From an uncultured Thalassolituus sp. (lineage in GTDB: Bacteria > Pseudomonadota > Gammaproteobacteria > Pseudomonadales > Oceanobacteraceae): a DNA stretch of 44,700 bases. Numbering within the stretch: position 1 is the first letter of the stretch; each line of letters starts with the position of its first letter. The notes below the pieces were generated by a model. The model did no database searches and had not been told where the DNA came from. It saw only the letters and a program-made list of their open reading frames with translations. Of this stretch, positions 1 through 10,100 are shown piece after piece. A program made the translations under genes and the position numbers. The stretch is taken from contig CAJXUK010000024.1 in the NCBI GenBank assembly GCA_913061435.1, forward strand, positions 1 to 44,700, given 5' to 3'.

Positions 1-187
1 GGTAAACACAACCTTGCTGGGATTCATCAATACTTCCAGTGTTCGAATCATCACGGGAAGGAAGGTAATTTAATACTGGGCTTTGTGCACCGCCAGTAAA
101 AGACAATGAAAGGCCAGAGAACAATAAAGTCGCCAAGCCTAATGAAAAAGAAATAAACATGTGTTTTTTAGCCAATAATATACGCAT
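1..187 (-). CDS. Secreted or membrane-anchored protein, N-terminal part (cut by window edge)
   Basis: This is the fourth and last visible gene of the minus-strand exported-protein operon. An ATG at 187 opens a frame that runs without a stop to the window edge, giving 62 residues. The product begins MRILLAKKHMFISFSLG and has a basic start followed by a hydrophobic stretch up to about residue 32, so it is a likely signal peptide or membrane anchor. The start lies only 3 nt after the stop of the preceding gene, and AAAGGG at the end of that gene can serve as ribosome binding site. It lacks the GQSG motif of the three genes upstream, so it may be a different component, for example a larger surface or assembly protein. 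The function cannot be named from this fragment. Confidence 0.7.
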   Translation of the reverse strand, partial: MRILLAKKHMFISFSLGLATLLFSGLSLSFTGGAQSPVLNYLPSRDDSNTGSIDESQQGCVY

Positions 188-190
188 TAC

Positions 191-1027
191 TTAATGACCC
201 TTTATATGTAAATAACTAACTGGATTAACGCTGATATTTTCAAACCCAGCACTGCCAATGATTTTCCCATTAACATTGATATCTCTGAAGGAAATGCCAC
301 CTTGTGTTCCACCTAACGAAATATCAATATAAGAATCACTGCCTACACCCTCACCTTTAATTTTAATGTCGTTTAAACGAAAATCATCAAATTCGACACG
401 CGTCGATAAGTAATTTTTACCGTCTGTATCATTTAAGGTGGTGTCTCCATCGCTATTAACGTCATAAATGAATTCACCGTCATCTATGTAAGTAAACTGG
501 AAAAAAGACCCTGTTGGCATACCCGCGGTAAACGCTAGCTCACCCTGATTGGTGAAACGAAAGGTAATGTCTGCATTAGAGGCCAGAGTAAAATCATTGA
601 CCGCTAAAGAACCTAAGCGGCTGTATTGATTACGAAGTTGTGCTTCTGTTGACTCAACCGTTGGGTCAACTGCCAATAACGTGCTGTCATAATTGAACTG
701 TAAAGCGCCAATATCCATATCGGTAACTGCAAAGTTATTTAATTTCATAACCAGCTCGCCGGCAGCAGATACGTCAATATCAAAAGAAAATGCAGTTTCT
801 TTAATTGCGATATCGCGTAATGAAAATGAACCACCACCGTCTTTTTCTAGGTCACCATTGGTTGCATCTTCGTACCGAACTTCACCCACAGTCACATCCG
901 AACTAGTGGTAATGTCAATAGTTATGCCACTTTGCCCTGATACAACGGATAAATCATTATCTTGCATGGGCAGCATTGCAAAGCTGTTCATACTGCAAAA
1001 AAGAGGAATACAGATTATTTTTTTCAT
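191..1027 (-). CDS. Exported DUF6160-like protein, paralog 3
   Basis: The product is 278 residues with a short signal peptide (MKKIICIPLFCSMNSFA). It is followed by the motif LSVVSGQSGITIDI, which matches my recollection of the N-terminal signature of DUF6160 proteins (some annotated as FilF pilus-system proteins in Acinetobacter). The body is rich in Asp, Asn, Ser and Gly with alternating hydrophobic residues, as in beta-rich exported proteins. It ends in SYLHIKGH, and the two genes upstream end similarly (SYLTIQGK, SYLEVMGR). Its start is 2 nt from the upstream stop, so it is translationally coupled. The function is unknown; a cell-surface or pilus-like role is only inference from the family name. 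Confidence 0.75.
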   Translation of the reverse strand: MKKIICIPLFCSMNSFAMLPMQDNDLSVVSGQSGITIDITTSSDVTVGEVRYEDATNGDLEKDGGGSFSLRDIAIKETAFSFDIDVSAAGELVMKLNNFAVTDMDIGALQFNYDSTLLAVDPTVESTEAQLRNQYSRLGSLAVNDFTLASNADITFRFTNQGELAFTAGMPTGSFFQFTYIDDGEFIYDVNSDGDTTLNDTDGKNYLSTRVEFDDFRLNDIKIKGEGVGSDSYIDISLGGTQGGISFRDINVNGKIIGSAGFENISVNPVSYLHIKGH

Positions 1028-1029
1028 TA

Positions 1030-1854
1030 TTATTTACCCTGTATTGTTAGGTAGCTGTCGGGAGTCATTCTGTAGCCATTTAACACTACTCGCCCCATAG
1101 TTCCTTGCTGATTACCTGCACGAATATTACTCATAGTGATATCACCTGTTTGAGTAATAACGCCTATATGCAAACCACCAATTTCTTCACCCGCCGCATT
1201 TTGGCCTGAAATTAAATCAACTGAGCTTTCAACACTGAAATTATTTAAAGCAATATCACCACCAAAGCTAAAATCATCGGCACTGCTGTTATTGTCTGCA
1301 CCGTAATCGGTGTACTGTAAATTCATAGTCAGCAGCTCTGGCAGATTCATCTCAATCTGCAAACCTTCTTCGCCACTTGCACCGCGAGCAAAAATATTAA
1401 TATCGGTATAGCCACCATTATCATTAATGTTATTGAGAGCTAATCCACCATAAGAGTGCATTTGATCAACAATCGCACCCGAAGTTTGGTCACCGTTGAC
1501 GTTAAACTGCTCAAACTTCAAATCAACATCATTCATACCGGTAATAGAAATCGCTAAACCCGATTTTCTACCACGGGTTACCAAATCCAAAACCATATTA
1601 AGAGGTCTGTCTATGCCAGAGCCATCACCGGTTCCATCAGTATCAATACTGATATTACGCATACTTAAAGTATTGCCTTGGGTCTCAAAGTAAGCTCGAC
1701 CAACGGTTCCTTGAAAGTTAAGGTCAACATCAATACCACTTTGCCCTGACACATAACGTAGGTTTTCTTCTTCAATACTTTGCATTGAATATGCTTGATG
1801 AACAGGTAAAAGAAGCACACAACTTAGACTGAGTAATTTAGTAGATAATTTCAT
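1030..1854 (-). CDS. Exported DUF6160-like protein, paralog 2
   Basis: The product is 274 residues. A signal peptide (MKLSTKLLSLSCVLLLPVHQAYS) is followed by LRYVSGQSGIDVDL, the same motif as in the next gene downstream, and the protein ends in SYLTIQGK. Several internal segments repeat a pattern of the type 'IALNNFSV' or 'LALNNI', suggesting a repetitive beta structure. The start lies 2 nt after the stop of the upstream paralog, which points to one mRNA. No catalytic motif or cysteine pattern is visible. It is most likely secreted to the periplasm or surface. Family assignment is by motif recall; the function is unknown. Confidence 0.75.
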   Translation of the reverse strand: MKLSTKLLSLSCVLLLPVHQAYSMQSIEEENLRYVSGQSGIDVDLNFQGTVGRAYFETQGNTLSMRNISIDTDGTGDGSGIDRPLNMVLDLVTRGRKSGLAISITGMNDVDLKFEQFNVNGDQTSGAIVDQMHSYGGLALNNINDNGGYTDINIFARGASGEEGLQIEMNLPELLTMNLQYTDYGADNNSSADDFSFGGDIALNNFSVESSVDLISGQNAAGEEIGGLHIGVITQTGDITMSNIRAGNQQGTMGRVVLNGYRMTPDSYLTIQGK

Positions 1855-1856
1855 GA

Positions 1857-3023
1857 TTAACGCCCCATCACTTCTAAGTAACTGCCTGGTAATACTTCTA
1901 GATTTACTTTGACACTGCCCAATACAGGTGCAGAGGCTGCATTATTAGGCTTTAACATAATATCGTTCAAACTCATGCTTCCGCGTATACCACCCGTATT
2001 GGTAGAGGTATCGCCCAATGCAATTTGTAGACCTTGATCGTTTCCACTGGAATCTTTTGGTGAAAGAACGTTAATTGAACTGTCGGTTACTGAGAAATAA
2101 TTAGTGGCAGCACTACCCGCATCCGAAGCCAGTGCATTGAAGGACACATTTGCATTTAACTGCTGATCATCAGTATCGAAATAAATAAAGTCGAAGCCGG
2201 TGCCCGCTGCAAAATACGCATCAAAATTGATCGCCGACTCACCTAATGTATCTGGCGCACCTAAGGTGACATAACCACCACTAGGAATAGTGAAGTTTTT
2301 AAGAGTTATGTCGTTTATGACTGATTCGTTAATTTTAAAGTTACGAATATTGATTTGACCGCCAGCGACTTCAGGAACCCCGATTCGCAGACCTTCGCTT
2401 GTTACATCGAAAGTAATACCAGAAAACTTGATACCGCCCGCCGTACAAGTATTTCCACTAAAACTAGAACAATGATCAATGGTCATCGATAACTCAGACC
2501 CATCATCAGTGTAATAAAGATCGTAAGAAGTCTCTTTAGGTATGGTGACATCAACGGTAAAACCGGATTCATCCGCTAGGTTATTGGCATTAAGATCGAA
2601 ACCACCAGCCCAAACATCTACAACCAACGGATCAATACCACCGGTCACTAGATTTCTCATACCACCACCACCGAGTGATTTACCATTGATATTGATAGAC
2701 TCAACAGACACATCGATAGGCAGTTCTCGGTTACTAAAACGAACGCCATTACGACCTTCACGATCAGATCCAATCGTTCCAGAGACAACATCCACATCAA
2801 TAACAACCTGTTCACGTGTTGCCACGTTGACATCGGTCATGGTGATGTTACCTAGGTCATCTTCATCAAAATATTGAAGACTATCGATTTGAATTTCGTA
2901 TTCGGAACGCAATACCACGCCTTCTTGTGCAACTACGTCAGACATACTGGTATCGTCCAGTCTTTCTAGCGCATTCGCCATTAAAGGCATCATAAGTAAT
3001 GTAGTCAGGGCTCGGGCTGCCAT
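1857..3023 (-). CDS. Exported DUF6160-like protein, paralog 1 (first gene of operon)
   Basis: The product is 388 residues and is the longest and first gene of the operon. It has a short signal peptide (MAARALTTLLMMPLMANA), then LDDTSMSDVVAQEGVVL, a diverged form of the GQSG motif of the other two paralogs, and it ends in SYLEVMGR. The start at 3023 is supported by AAGGA 7 nt upstream. The sequence CSSFSGNTC provides two cysteines that could form a disulfide in the periplasm. The composition is Asp/Gly/Asn/Ser-rich and beta-like. Three tandem paralogs with conserved ends suggest subunits of one surface structure, but this is inference. Confidence 0.72.
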   Translation of the reverse strand: MAARALTTLLMMPLMANALERLDDTSMSDVVAQEGVVLRSEYEIQIDSLQYFDEDDLGNITMTDVNVATREQVVIDVDVVSGTIGSDREGRNGVRFSNRELPIDVSVESININGKSLGGGGMRNLVTGGIDPLVVDVWAGGFDLNANNLADESGFTVDVTIPKETSYDLYYTDDGSELSMTIDHCSSFSGNTCTAGGIKFSGITFDVTSEGLRIGVPEVAGGQINIRNFKINESVINDITLKNFTIPSGGYVTLGAPDTLGESAINFDAYFAAGTGFDFIYFDTDDQQLNANVSFNALASDAGSAATNYFSVTDSSINVLSPKDSSGNDQGLQIALGDTSTNTGGIRGSMSLNDIMLKPNNAASAPVLGSVKVNLEVLPGSYLEVMGR

Positions 3024-3263
3024 GAGAATTCCTTTTAATTATTATTTTCTTATTCTTTTTATAGTCTGCGTAACCATACAAAAGGGGTAATGGCACACTT
3101 GTACTGAAACATACCAGAATTAGCCCGTTTGTGCCATGACGTTGCATTACATTTAGTTACTAAACGGGTCAAGTGCGGGAAGGATTAGATAAAAACCTAA
3201 TAAATTCAACAACTTATCTGGATTTAAAGTTATTGTAAATTTAACATTTACAGCGGAATTTTA
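3024..3263. promoter_or_regulatory. Upstream region of the exported-protein operon, with a 13-bp palindrome
   Basis: This spacer holds the promoter of the minus-strand operon. On the minus strand an extended -10-like TGGTATGTT (about 3106-3114) lies upstream of the first start, with no convincing -35. TTTAGTTACTAAA (3152-3164) is a perfect palindrome and sits inside a wider inverted pair, CCCGTTT (about 3124-3130) and AAACGGG (3162-3168). These could be operator half-sites. No regulator can be named, and no strong terminator for ung is visible here. Confidence 0.3.
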
Positions 3264-4013
3264 TTAATTAACATTCCAATTGATTGCGGCTTTACCACTT
3301 CCAATTAAATGCTGATTGATCAAAGAAAATGGCTTTGAACCAAAGAAGCCACGATGAGCAGATAACGGAGATGGATGAATGCCTTTAAGCAACAAATGCT
3401 TGTTTGTGTCGATAAGCATTTCCTTCTTTTGGGCATAAGCGCCCCACAGCACAAAAACAACGTTTTCACAGTGTTCAGACACCAATTCAATCACACGGTT
3501 AGTAAATACCTCCCAACCTTGCTTTTGATGAGAACCGGCATTTTTTTGCTCTACTGTAAGCATTGCATTAAGCAACAATACTCCCTGTTTAGCCCAGAGG
3601 GATAAATCACCAGTAATTGCTATAGGAAGCCCTAAATCAGCATTGAGTTCTTTATAGATGTTTTTTAACGACGGTGGCAGTTTTTTAATACTTGCAGGCA
3701 CAGAAAAACTTAGACCATGAGCTTGGTCAGGTCCGTGATAGGGGTCTTGCCCCAAGATAACCACTTTTACGTCTTTTAGTGGCGTTAAATTAAACGCTGT
3801 GAAAATCTGATCCGCAGGCGGATAGATGGTCTTGCCCTGCGCTTGCTCGACCGATAAAAAGTTCTGTAAAGCCTGCATATAAGGCTGATCAAACTCAGGC
3901 GCTAATAATTCTTGCCAGTCTTGTGGTAGTGCATCTGGGGATAATTTGATTGTGGCCTGCGGCACTTGCTCGGTAGATTCACTATCGGCAAACATCGAAA
4001 ATTGTTCGTTCAT
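3264..4013 (-). CDS. ung: Uracil-DNA glycosylase (family 1)
   Basis: This enzyme removes uracil from DNA and starts base-excision repair. The product is 249 residues, about 20 longer than E. coli Ung because of an N-terminal extension. Visible family motifs are the water-activating loop GQDPYHGP (with the catalytic Asp) and the DNA-intercalation loop [29 protein letters not shown] also matches the family. The start at 4013 is supported by AGGA 6 nt upstream; a second Met six codons later is possible. The gene stands alone between the exported-protein operon and a MITE-like spacer. The identification is firm. Confidence 0.97.
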   Translation of the reverse strand: MNEQFSMFADSESTEQVPQATIKLSPDALPQDWQELLAPEFDQPYMQALQNFLSVEQAQGKTIYPPADQIFTAFNLTPLKDVKVVILGQDPYHGPDQAHGLSFSVPASIKKLPPSLKNIYKELNADLGLPIAITGDLSLWAKQGVLLLNAMLTVEQKNAGSHQKQGWEVFTNRVIELVSEHCENVVFVLWGAYAQKKEMLIDTNKHLLLKGIHPSPLSAHRGFFGSKPFSLINQHLIGSGKAAINWNVN

Positions 4014-4061
4014 TCACGTCCTACCAATGTACTTCATATTTACCTTTATTAATCAGCTGCC

Positions 4062-4190
4062 GTGCTAGCATTCATGCGGCAAGTTGAATTTTGTACGGCA
4101 CGCAGCAAGTACATCCTTGTATGCTCAGCGATCACTTCCATGTGATCGATGGCCTTCAAAATTAACTTCCAGCATTCATCGCACTAGCTT
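4062..4190. repeat. MITE-like imperfect inverted-repeat element
   Basis: The outer arms are imperfect inverted copies. The left arm (from 4062) contains GCTAG, ATGCGGCAAGTTGAATTTTG. The right arm read on the other strand (from 4190) contains GCTAG, ATGCTGGAAGTTAATTTTG. The middle holds a perfect 7-bp hairpin, CGATCAC/GTGATCG (4129-4148), and a smaller GTACA/TGTAt pair. A non-coding element of about 130 bp with terminal inverted repeats and internal hairpins resembles a MITE or dispersed intergenic repeat. There is no second copy in this window. The 4014-4310 spacer holds no gene. Confidence 0.45.
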
Positions 4191-4310
4191 TCTAAAACGG
4201 TAAAACAGAGTAGAAATTGAATTAAGAATCACTCTAGCTTTCGCGTATCGACATTAAGTGGAAAGAGGTTTAAATGCCAATACTCTCGCCTTTTAACCTG
4301 TAAAGATTGG

Positions 4311-5879
4311 TTATTTAGCAATAGGACGCATGTGTGGGAATAGGATAACGTCTTTGATCGTCGGGCTGTCGGTAAACAACATCACCAAACGGTCGATACC
4401 GATACCTTCACCTGCCGTTGGCGGCATGCCGTATTCTAGCGCTTGTATGTAGTCTGCATCGTAATGCATTGCTTCATCATCACCCGCGTCTTTCTCGGCA
4501 ACCTGCTTCAAGAAACGATTCTTTTGATCTTCTGCATCGTTAAGCTCAGAGAAACCATTTGCCAACTCACGACCGCCCACAAAGAACTCAAAACGATCTG
4601 TCACAAACGGATTCGCATCGTTACGGCGTGCTAATGGCGAAACTTCCCAAGGGTAAGCCGTAATAAAAGTAGGCTGATCCAGCTTCTCTTCAGCGGTCTC
4701 CTCAAAGATTTCGCACAACCACTTACCCGCACCCCATGCAGACTGCTTATCGTCTTCACGAATACCCACTTGGCGACCGTAAGCAATCATTTGCTCTAGG
4801 TTATTTTCAGGGTCGTTAATAACCGCGGCATCAAACTCAGGGTTATATTTAAGCACTGCCTCGGCCATGGTTAAACGCTCAAACGGCTTATTAAAGTCAT
4901 AAATAACCTCAGAAACCACATTGCCTTCCGCGTCTTTGGTCGTGCTCTTAATATCCGTCGTGCCAAGCACTTCTAGCGCAACTGTACGCAACATATCTTC
5001 CGTGATGTTCATTAGATCGTTATAATCAGCGTAGGCTTGATAAAACTCGATCATGGTGAACTCTGGGTTATGTCGGGTCGACAAACCTTCATTACGGAAG
5101 TTACGGTTAATTTCGAAAACACGCTCAAAACCACCCACAACCAAACGCTTTAAATACAATTCTGGCGCGATACGCAAGTACATATCAATGTCTAATGCAT
5201 TGTGGTGCGTTTCAAACGGCTTGGCCGTTGCGCCACCCGGAATGGTTTGCAACATAGGCGTTTCAACTTCCATGAAATCACGGTCGGCCAAATAACGACG
5301 AATAGAATTCACAATGCCCGAACGCACTTTAAACGTATTGCGCGTTTCTTCGCTGACGATTAAATCGATATAACGCTGACGATACTTAACTTCTTGGTCG
5401 GCCAAACCGTGGAACTTATCCGGCAACGGACGCAAAGACTTAGTCAGAATCTGGAAATCTTCCAGCGCCATCACTTCACAATACAACTCGCCTTTACCCG
5501 ACTTACGCAACTGACCTTTGGCCGCAACGATGTCACCGATGTCTAGGTTTTCCCACGCTTTTGATTCTTTCTGTAGTTTTTTACCCACATACACTTGGAT
5601 AAAATCGCTGCCGTCTTTAATCCCCACAAATGGGCCACCACGACGCATAACACGGCCCGCAACCGAGATTGGTTTATCTAACTCAACTAACGCTTCTTTA
5701 TCTAACCCACCAAATTCTTTTTGCAGATCACCCGCCATGTTTTCACGATTAAAATCGTTCGGAAAGCCATTGGCCGCTGAATCTTCACGTAATTTATCTA
5801 ACTTACTACGGCGCTCTGCAATCAGCTTGTTTTCTTCTAATGCCACGTCAGCATTATTGTTCTTAATTTCATTACTCAT
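4311..5879 (-). CDS. lysS: Lysyl-tRNA synthetase, class II
   Basis: The enzyme charges tRNA-Lys with lysine in the cytoplasm. The chosen ATG at 5879 gives 522 residues (E. coli LysS has 505) and follows GGAAAAA at a normal distance; a GTG at 5897 in the same frame is less likely. The N-terminal third is the OB-fold anticodon-binding domain. The class II core shows motif 2 ([15 protein letters not shown]) and motif 3 ([20 protein letters not shown]), ending in the typical ILFPHMRP. The gene lies 33 nt downstream of prfB, the same prfB-lysS order as in E. coli. The identification is firm. Confidence 0.97.
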   Translation of the reverse strand: MSNEIKNNNADVALEENKLIAERRSKLDKLREDSAANGFPNDFNRENMAGDLQKEFGGLDKEALVELDKPISVAGRVMRRGGPFVGIKDGSDFIQVYVGKKLQKESKAWENLDIGDIVAAKGQLRKSGKGELYCEVMALEDFQILTKSLRPLPDKFHGLADQEVKYRQRYIDLIVSEETRNTFKVRSGIVNSIRRYLADRDFMEVETPMLQTIPGGATAKPFETHHNALDIDMYLRIAPELYLKRLVVGGFERVFEINRNFRNEGLSTRHNPEFTMIEFYQAYADYNDLMNITEDMLRTVALEVLGTTDIKSTTKDAEGNVVSEVIYDFNKPFERLTMAEAVLKYNPEFDAAVINDPENNLEQMIAYGRQVGIREDDKQSAWGAGKWLCEIFEETAEEKLDQPTFITAYPWEVSPLARRNDANPFVTDRFEFFVGGRELANGFSELNDAEDQKNRFLKQVAEKDAGDDEAMHYDADYIQALEYGMPPTAGEGIGIDRLVMLFTDSPTIKDVILFPHMRPIAK

Positions 5880-5912
5880 AATTTTTTCCGTTATCACTTA
5901 AGCTGTAAATTA

Positions 5913-7008
5913 CTAGAGGCCTTTTTTCAAACTGGCTTCAATGAATGGATCTAAGGCACCGTCTAACACAGCCCCCGTGTTTCGATTTTCTACACCAGTA
6001 CGCAAATCTTTAATGCGAGAGTCGTCTAACACATAAGAACGAATCTGACTGCCCCAACCAATATCGGCTTTTGAGTCTTCCAGCGCTTGCGACTCGGCAT
6101 TGCGAATCATCATTTCATGCTCATACAATTTCGCTTTTAACTGCTTCATTGCCTGATCTTTGTTCTTATGCTGTGAACGCTGATTTTGACACTGAGTCAC
6201 AATATTGGTGGGCAGGTGAGTAATACGCACCGCCGATTCGGTGGTATTAACGTGCTGACCACCGGCCCCCGATGAACGATACACATCAATGCGCAAGTCC
6301 GAAGGATCAATATCAATCTCGACATTATCGTCAATTTCTGGGGAAACAAAAACCGAAGCAAACGAGGTGTGGCGGCGGCCACTGGAATCAAACGGCGATT
6401 TGCGCACCAAGCGATGCACCCCCGTTTCTGTGCGCAACCAGCCAAACGCATATTCGCCTTGAAAATGAATAGTCGCCCCTTTAATACCGGCTACATCGCC
6501 CGCTGTAACTTCTAGCAGCTCAACTTTAAAGCCTTTTGCTTCACCCCAACGTAAATACATACGCAGAATCATTTCTGCCCAGTCTTGCGCTTCGGTACCG
6601 CCCGAACCAGATTGAATATCAAGATAGGCGTTATTTGGATCCATCTCGTTGGAGAACATGCGACGGAATTCTAAAATTCCTAATTGAGTCTCTAGCGCCT
6701 CTAATTCAGCGACGATATCAGCAACCGCGCCTTCATCGTCTTCTTCAACCGCCATATCCAGCAAGTCTTGTGCATCACCACAACCCGCTTCTAGATCATC
6801 AATGGTTTTTACTACCAATTCCAAATTAGAACGTTCACGCCCTAACTCTTGGGCTTTTTCAGGATCGTCCCAAATGGCAGACTCCCCTAAAATCAGTTCA
6901 ACTTCTTCTAAACGTTCTTTCTTATGGACGTAGTCAAAGATACCCCCTAAGCATGTCGGTACGTGCGCTTAGGTCTTTGATGGTTTCGACGATCGGATTG
7001 ATTTCCAA
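5913..7008 (-). CDS. prfB: Peptide chain release factor 2, with programmed +1 frameshift
   Basis: RF2 terminates translation at UGA and UAA. The gene is read in two frames. A TTG start at 7008 gives 24 codons ([20 protein letters not shown], then RGYL) up to an in-frame TGA at 6936-6934. The sequence AGGGGGTATCTTTGAC provides an internal Shine-Dalgarno, the slippery CTT and the stop, exactly the E. coli arrangement. After the +1 shift reading continues with [11 protein letters not shown] and gives about 364 residues, matching the usual 365. Visible motifs are SPF (stop recognition) and GGQ (peptidyl release, in SGAGGQHVN). Start choice follows alignment to the E. coli N-terminus; no in-frame ATG lies upstream. 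It is cotranscribed with lysS and autoregulated through the shift. Confidence 0.96.
6934..6948 (-). promoter_or_regulatory. Programmed +1 ribosomal frameshift site of prfB
   Basis: On the minus strand the codons read AGG GGG TAT CTT TGA, followed by C. AGGGGG acts as an internal Shine-Dalgarno, CTT as the P-site slip codon, and TGA C as a weak, RF2-dependent stop. When RF2 is scarce the ribosome slips and completes RF2. The site is identical to the textbook bacterial one. Confidence 0.95.
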
Positions 7009-7064
7009 GGTGTGGCCTGTTGTTTGAAGTGAATCAGTGTTGCGTTTTGCGGGTATTTTAAACA

Positions 7065-7116
7065 AAAGCGGGCTGTCAATCCAGTGCAATCTAGCACATG
7101 AACAACAGCCCGCTTT
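7065..7116 (-). terminator. Rho-independent-type terminator downstream of the large lipoprotein gene
   Basis: A perfect 12-bp inverted repeat, AAAGCGGGCTGT (7065-7076) and ACAGCCCGCTTT (7105-7116), is separated by 28 nt. On the minus strand the stem is followed by TTTTGTTTAAA, so it would stop transcription coming from the lipoprotein gene before prfB. The long loop is unusual. Confidence 0.65.
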
Positions 7117-7163
7117 CTTCTGGTAGTTAGTTGATTTTTAGGTTCTTAATTTAACCAAAACCA

Positions 7164-10100
7164 TCAAAAACCGCCCCCAAGGATCTGAAAAGAGCCATCG
7201 ATGTAACGAATCACATAAACGCCATCACGCTCTTCTCGTAAACTGCCAGTGACTAAGCCCCTGAACGTAAAATAAGCAATCGCGTCGCACTTCTGATCCG
7301 CTACTGGCTCGTTTCCGCGACCAAAGAAACCACATTGTTTATTCACCACACCGGCACTGCCACCATAAGTTACGTTTGAACCAATGCCGGCAAATACGCC
7401 TTCTTTTAAATCTTCGTTAAAGGTTCTTTCCATCACCAGCGAATTATTAGCTCCGTCAACAAACTGCACACCGCGCCAAGCCATCACGTACTCGCCCGAT
7501 TCATTTCCATCTGCATCGGTGCGATACGCAATTGAATAACTTTCAGAATCACTGCCCACCGCCAAATATGGCAAACCACTGCCATTGGGGTTATTAATCA
7601 CTCGCTCTGTATCGAACGCCAAAAACGCATTCACATCAATCACATCGCGTGTACGCCATATTAAGCTAATATCCAACACAGACTCAGGCATAAAAGCTGC
7701 ATTAGAAGCGTCGACCAGATTAGGCTTAAACTGCAAGCGCATGTTATCAACGCCTAACACAATTGGCCGCTCCAAAATACCGTAATGACCGACCGCACCG
7801 GAAAAATCAACGAGTTCATCATTAGTAGTTACAGGATAATCAACTCTGTAAGAACCTTGGCCGTTATACTCCCGCAAATTAAACAAATCTTTATTTAACG
7901 AATAAACCTGTTTTGCAAAGTTATTTGCACTGCTAGTGCCCTCATATTTATCCCTAAGAGGACAAGAGAGAAGTGCTCGTCTTAAAGGTTCACCGTCGCT
8001 GTCCAAAACAGGGTTTCCAAATTCGTCAACAATTTCCTGTATATAACCCCCATCATTCAAAGCTTGCTCATCTTCTGGCTGCGCTGTACAAATTAGGCCC
8101 CAATATGTGTTGTCACCAGTAATTTTAGGATAAGCAATATAACGCTCCAACCCACCTAATTCATAGTCTAATTCTAGAAACTCAACCTCAATTTCTTCTG
8201 TCTCGCTTGCATTCCCGGCACTATCTAGCTTTGGGAACATCATCTTTCCTATACGACTATTTACCAACGGGTAAGGACTTTTCGAACCCTTCTCAAACCC
8301 TTCTCTTGGCTTAAAAAAAGATTCAAATGTAGGGTATTTTTTGTCAGGGAAATAAGCAGCAAAATCTCCTTCAAAAACAAATGATTCGCTGGCAGAAGCA
8401 TCTATAAAAACAAGTACATTGTCTCTTAAATTAAAAGGTTCACCATCAGAATCTAAGGCCTCCCCTTTTTTTATGCCACTAAATTCCAAAGATCCCTTAA
8501 CACTGGATAAATTGTATCGCTTACCTAACTTCTGAGTATCTAGCTTGCTTTCAATCAAGTCCCCCACGTCTGTATTAGCAATCATCAAAGCAGTAAGAGA
8601 TCCAGTTACTGCTAGCTCGTTAATCGAATCAACTGTGGTTGTATCTTGCAGTTTAAAATTAGGTAATACTAACTCTATAAAATCAGGTACCAAATCTTCA
8701 TTGTTAGTCAAACCCATCCCACCATCTATTGGCTCGGGCGGCACAGGGAGCTGAGCGAGCTTTTTTCTGTAAGAAAATCGTAGGCTGCTGTTAAAACTAT
8801 TCTCTGTATTAGTTGAAGTAGCATCAGTTAACTCTATCTGCAAACCTTTGTATTTCAAAGCACCACTGATTAACAAATCATGAGTATTACTGGTTTCTGA
8901 ACCTTCTGGATTCGCTGCATCAAATATCAACTCCTGGCCTAATACCAAAGTTGTTACATTATCAGCATCTATAAAACTCACAGTTTTGTTGGTGGCATCA
9001 TAGACTTTGGTTGTTGCATCCCACCAAGCTTTAATTGCAGTTTGTTTAGCGATAGCATCAGGATCTGTGAATGTTTCCGATAAATAACTGGGTTTAACAC
9101 AACCGCCGTTTATGCAGGTTACGTAATAATCGTGAGTTAGCAGTAAAATCTTAAACAACTTATCAAAACTGGGAGACAAGCGACGCACTTCATCGTCGAT
9201 TAACTTAGATGAGGTTTTAATGCCTGCTCGAAATTCTTCTGTACCAAAGGTATTTTCTAGGTCGATTATATAATTCACCATCGCCTTCGTTTTAGCGACC
9301 GCATCGGTGTAATCGTCTTGATATATCTCATTGGTAACAGGCTTAGCAGTAGTGAGATCGTCTTTTTCGCTATCAGATAATGCACCTAAGCCATTCACTT
9401 GCTGTTGCAGTTCATTAATAACAATGGCCACCTCTTCTGGTAAAGATCGGCCTAAATTACTGTGAAATTGACGGGCAGCGATTAAATTAGTGAGAGCGGT
9501 TTGGTACCAGCTGCGTAACGTCAGCTCTTGACCATTTTGAGCCGCCGCCTTATATAGCTGCCCTTGGTTATCAAGAAAATCAACCACAACTTTTTGTTGA
9601 AAAGCTGGATCTCCCTCTGCAATAGCGCTATCAAACGCCAACTCAAGTGCTTGCCAGCCTGCTAACAGCGCACCATAACGAATACTGTCTTTAACACCAT
9701 TAGAGGCGTTCACATTCAAGGTATGCAACAAGGTTAAGTTGGCAGGTTCGGTAGATAAAATATCCGCCAAACCCAATAAATTAGCTGTTTGAGTATTGGC
9801 TTTTACAATCGAAAAGTTGCTGTAATAATTTGCTTGAGCAACGCTGGTATCGCTAATATCAACAAGACTACCATCGGCCAACTCAATACAGCCTTCTGGA
9901 AGCGATACATTAGTACACGATTTTGTTGAACTTCTATCATTTACATAAGACGAAAAACCATACACTCGCGCCATTTCGGTAATCGGATTTACCACCACAA
10001 ATTGACCGTTAGAAATAGATTCTACTGCCGCACCCCATTGACGCTTGGGTTTTACAGAATAAAACTGGCCAAATTGAATTTCTTTTCCATCTATTGCATC

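Noticed and set aside
3090..3150. Sigma-54 promoter before the exported-protein operon (TGGCAC on the minus strand)
   Set aside because: The required GC element with TTGC at the proper spacing is missing.
5913..7008. prfB as a broken gene because of an internal stop
   Set aside because: The stop is in the exact AGGGGGTATCTTTGAC programmed frameshift context and both reading frames align with RF2.
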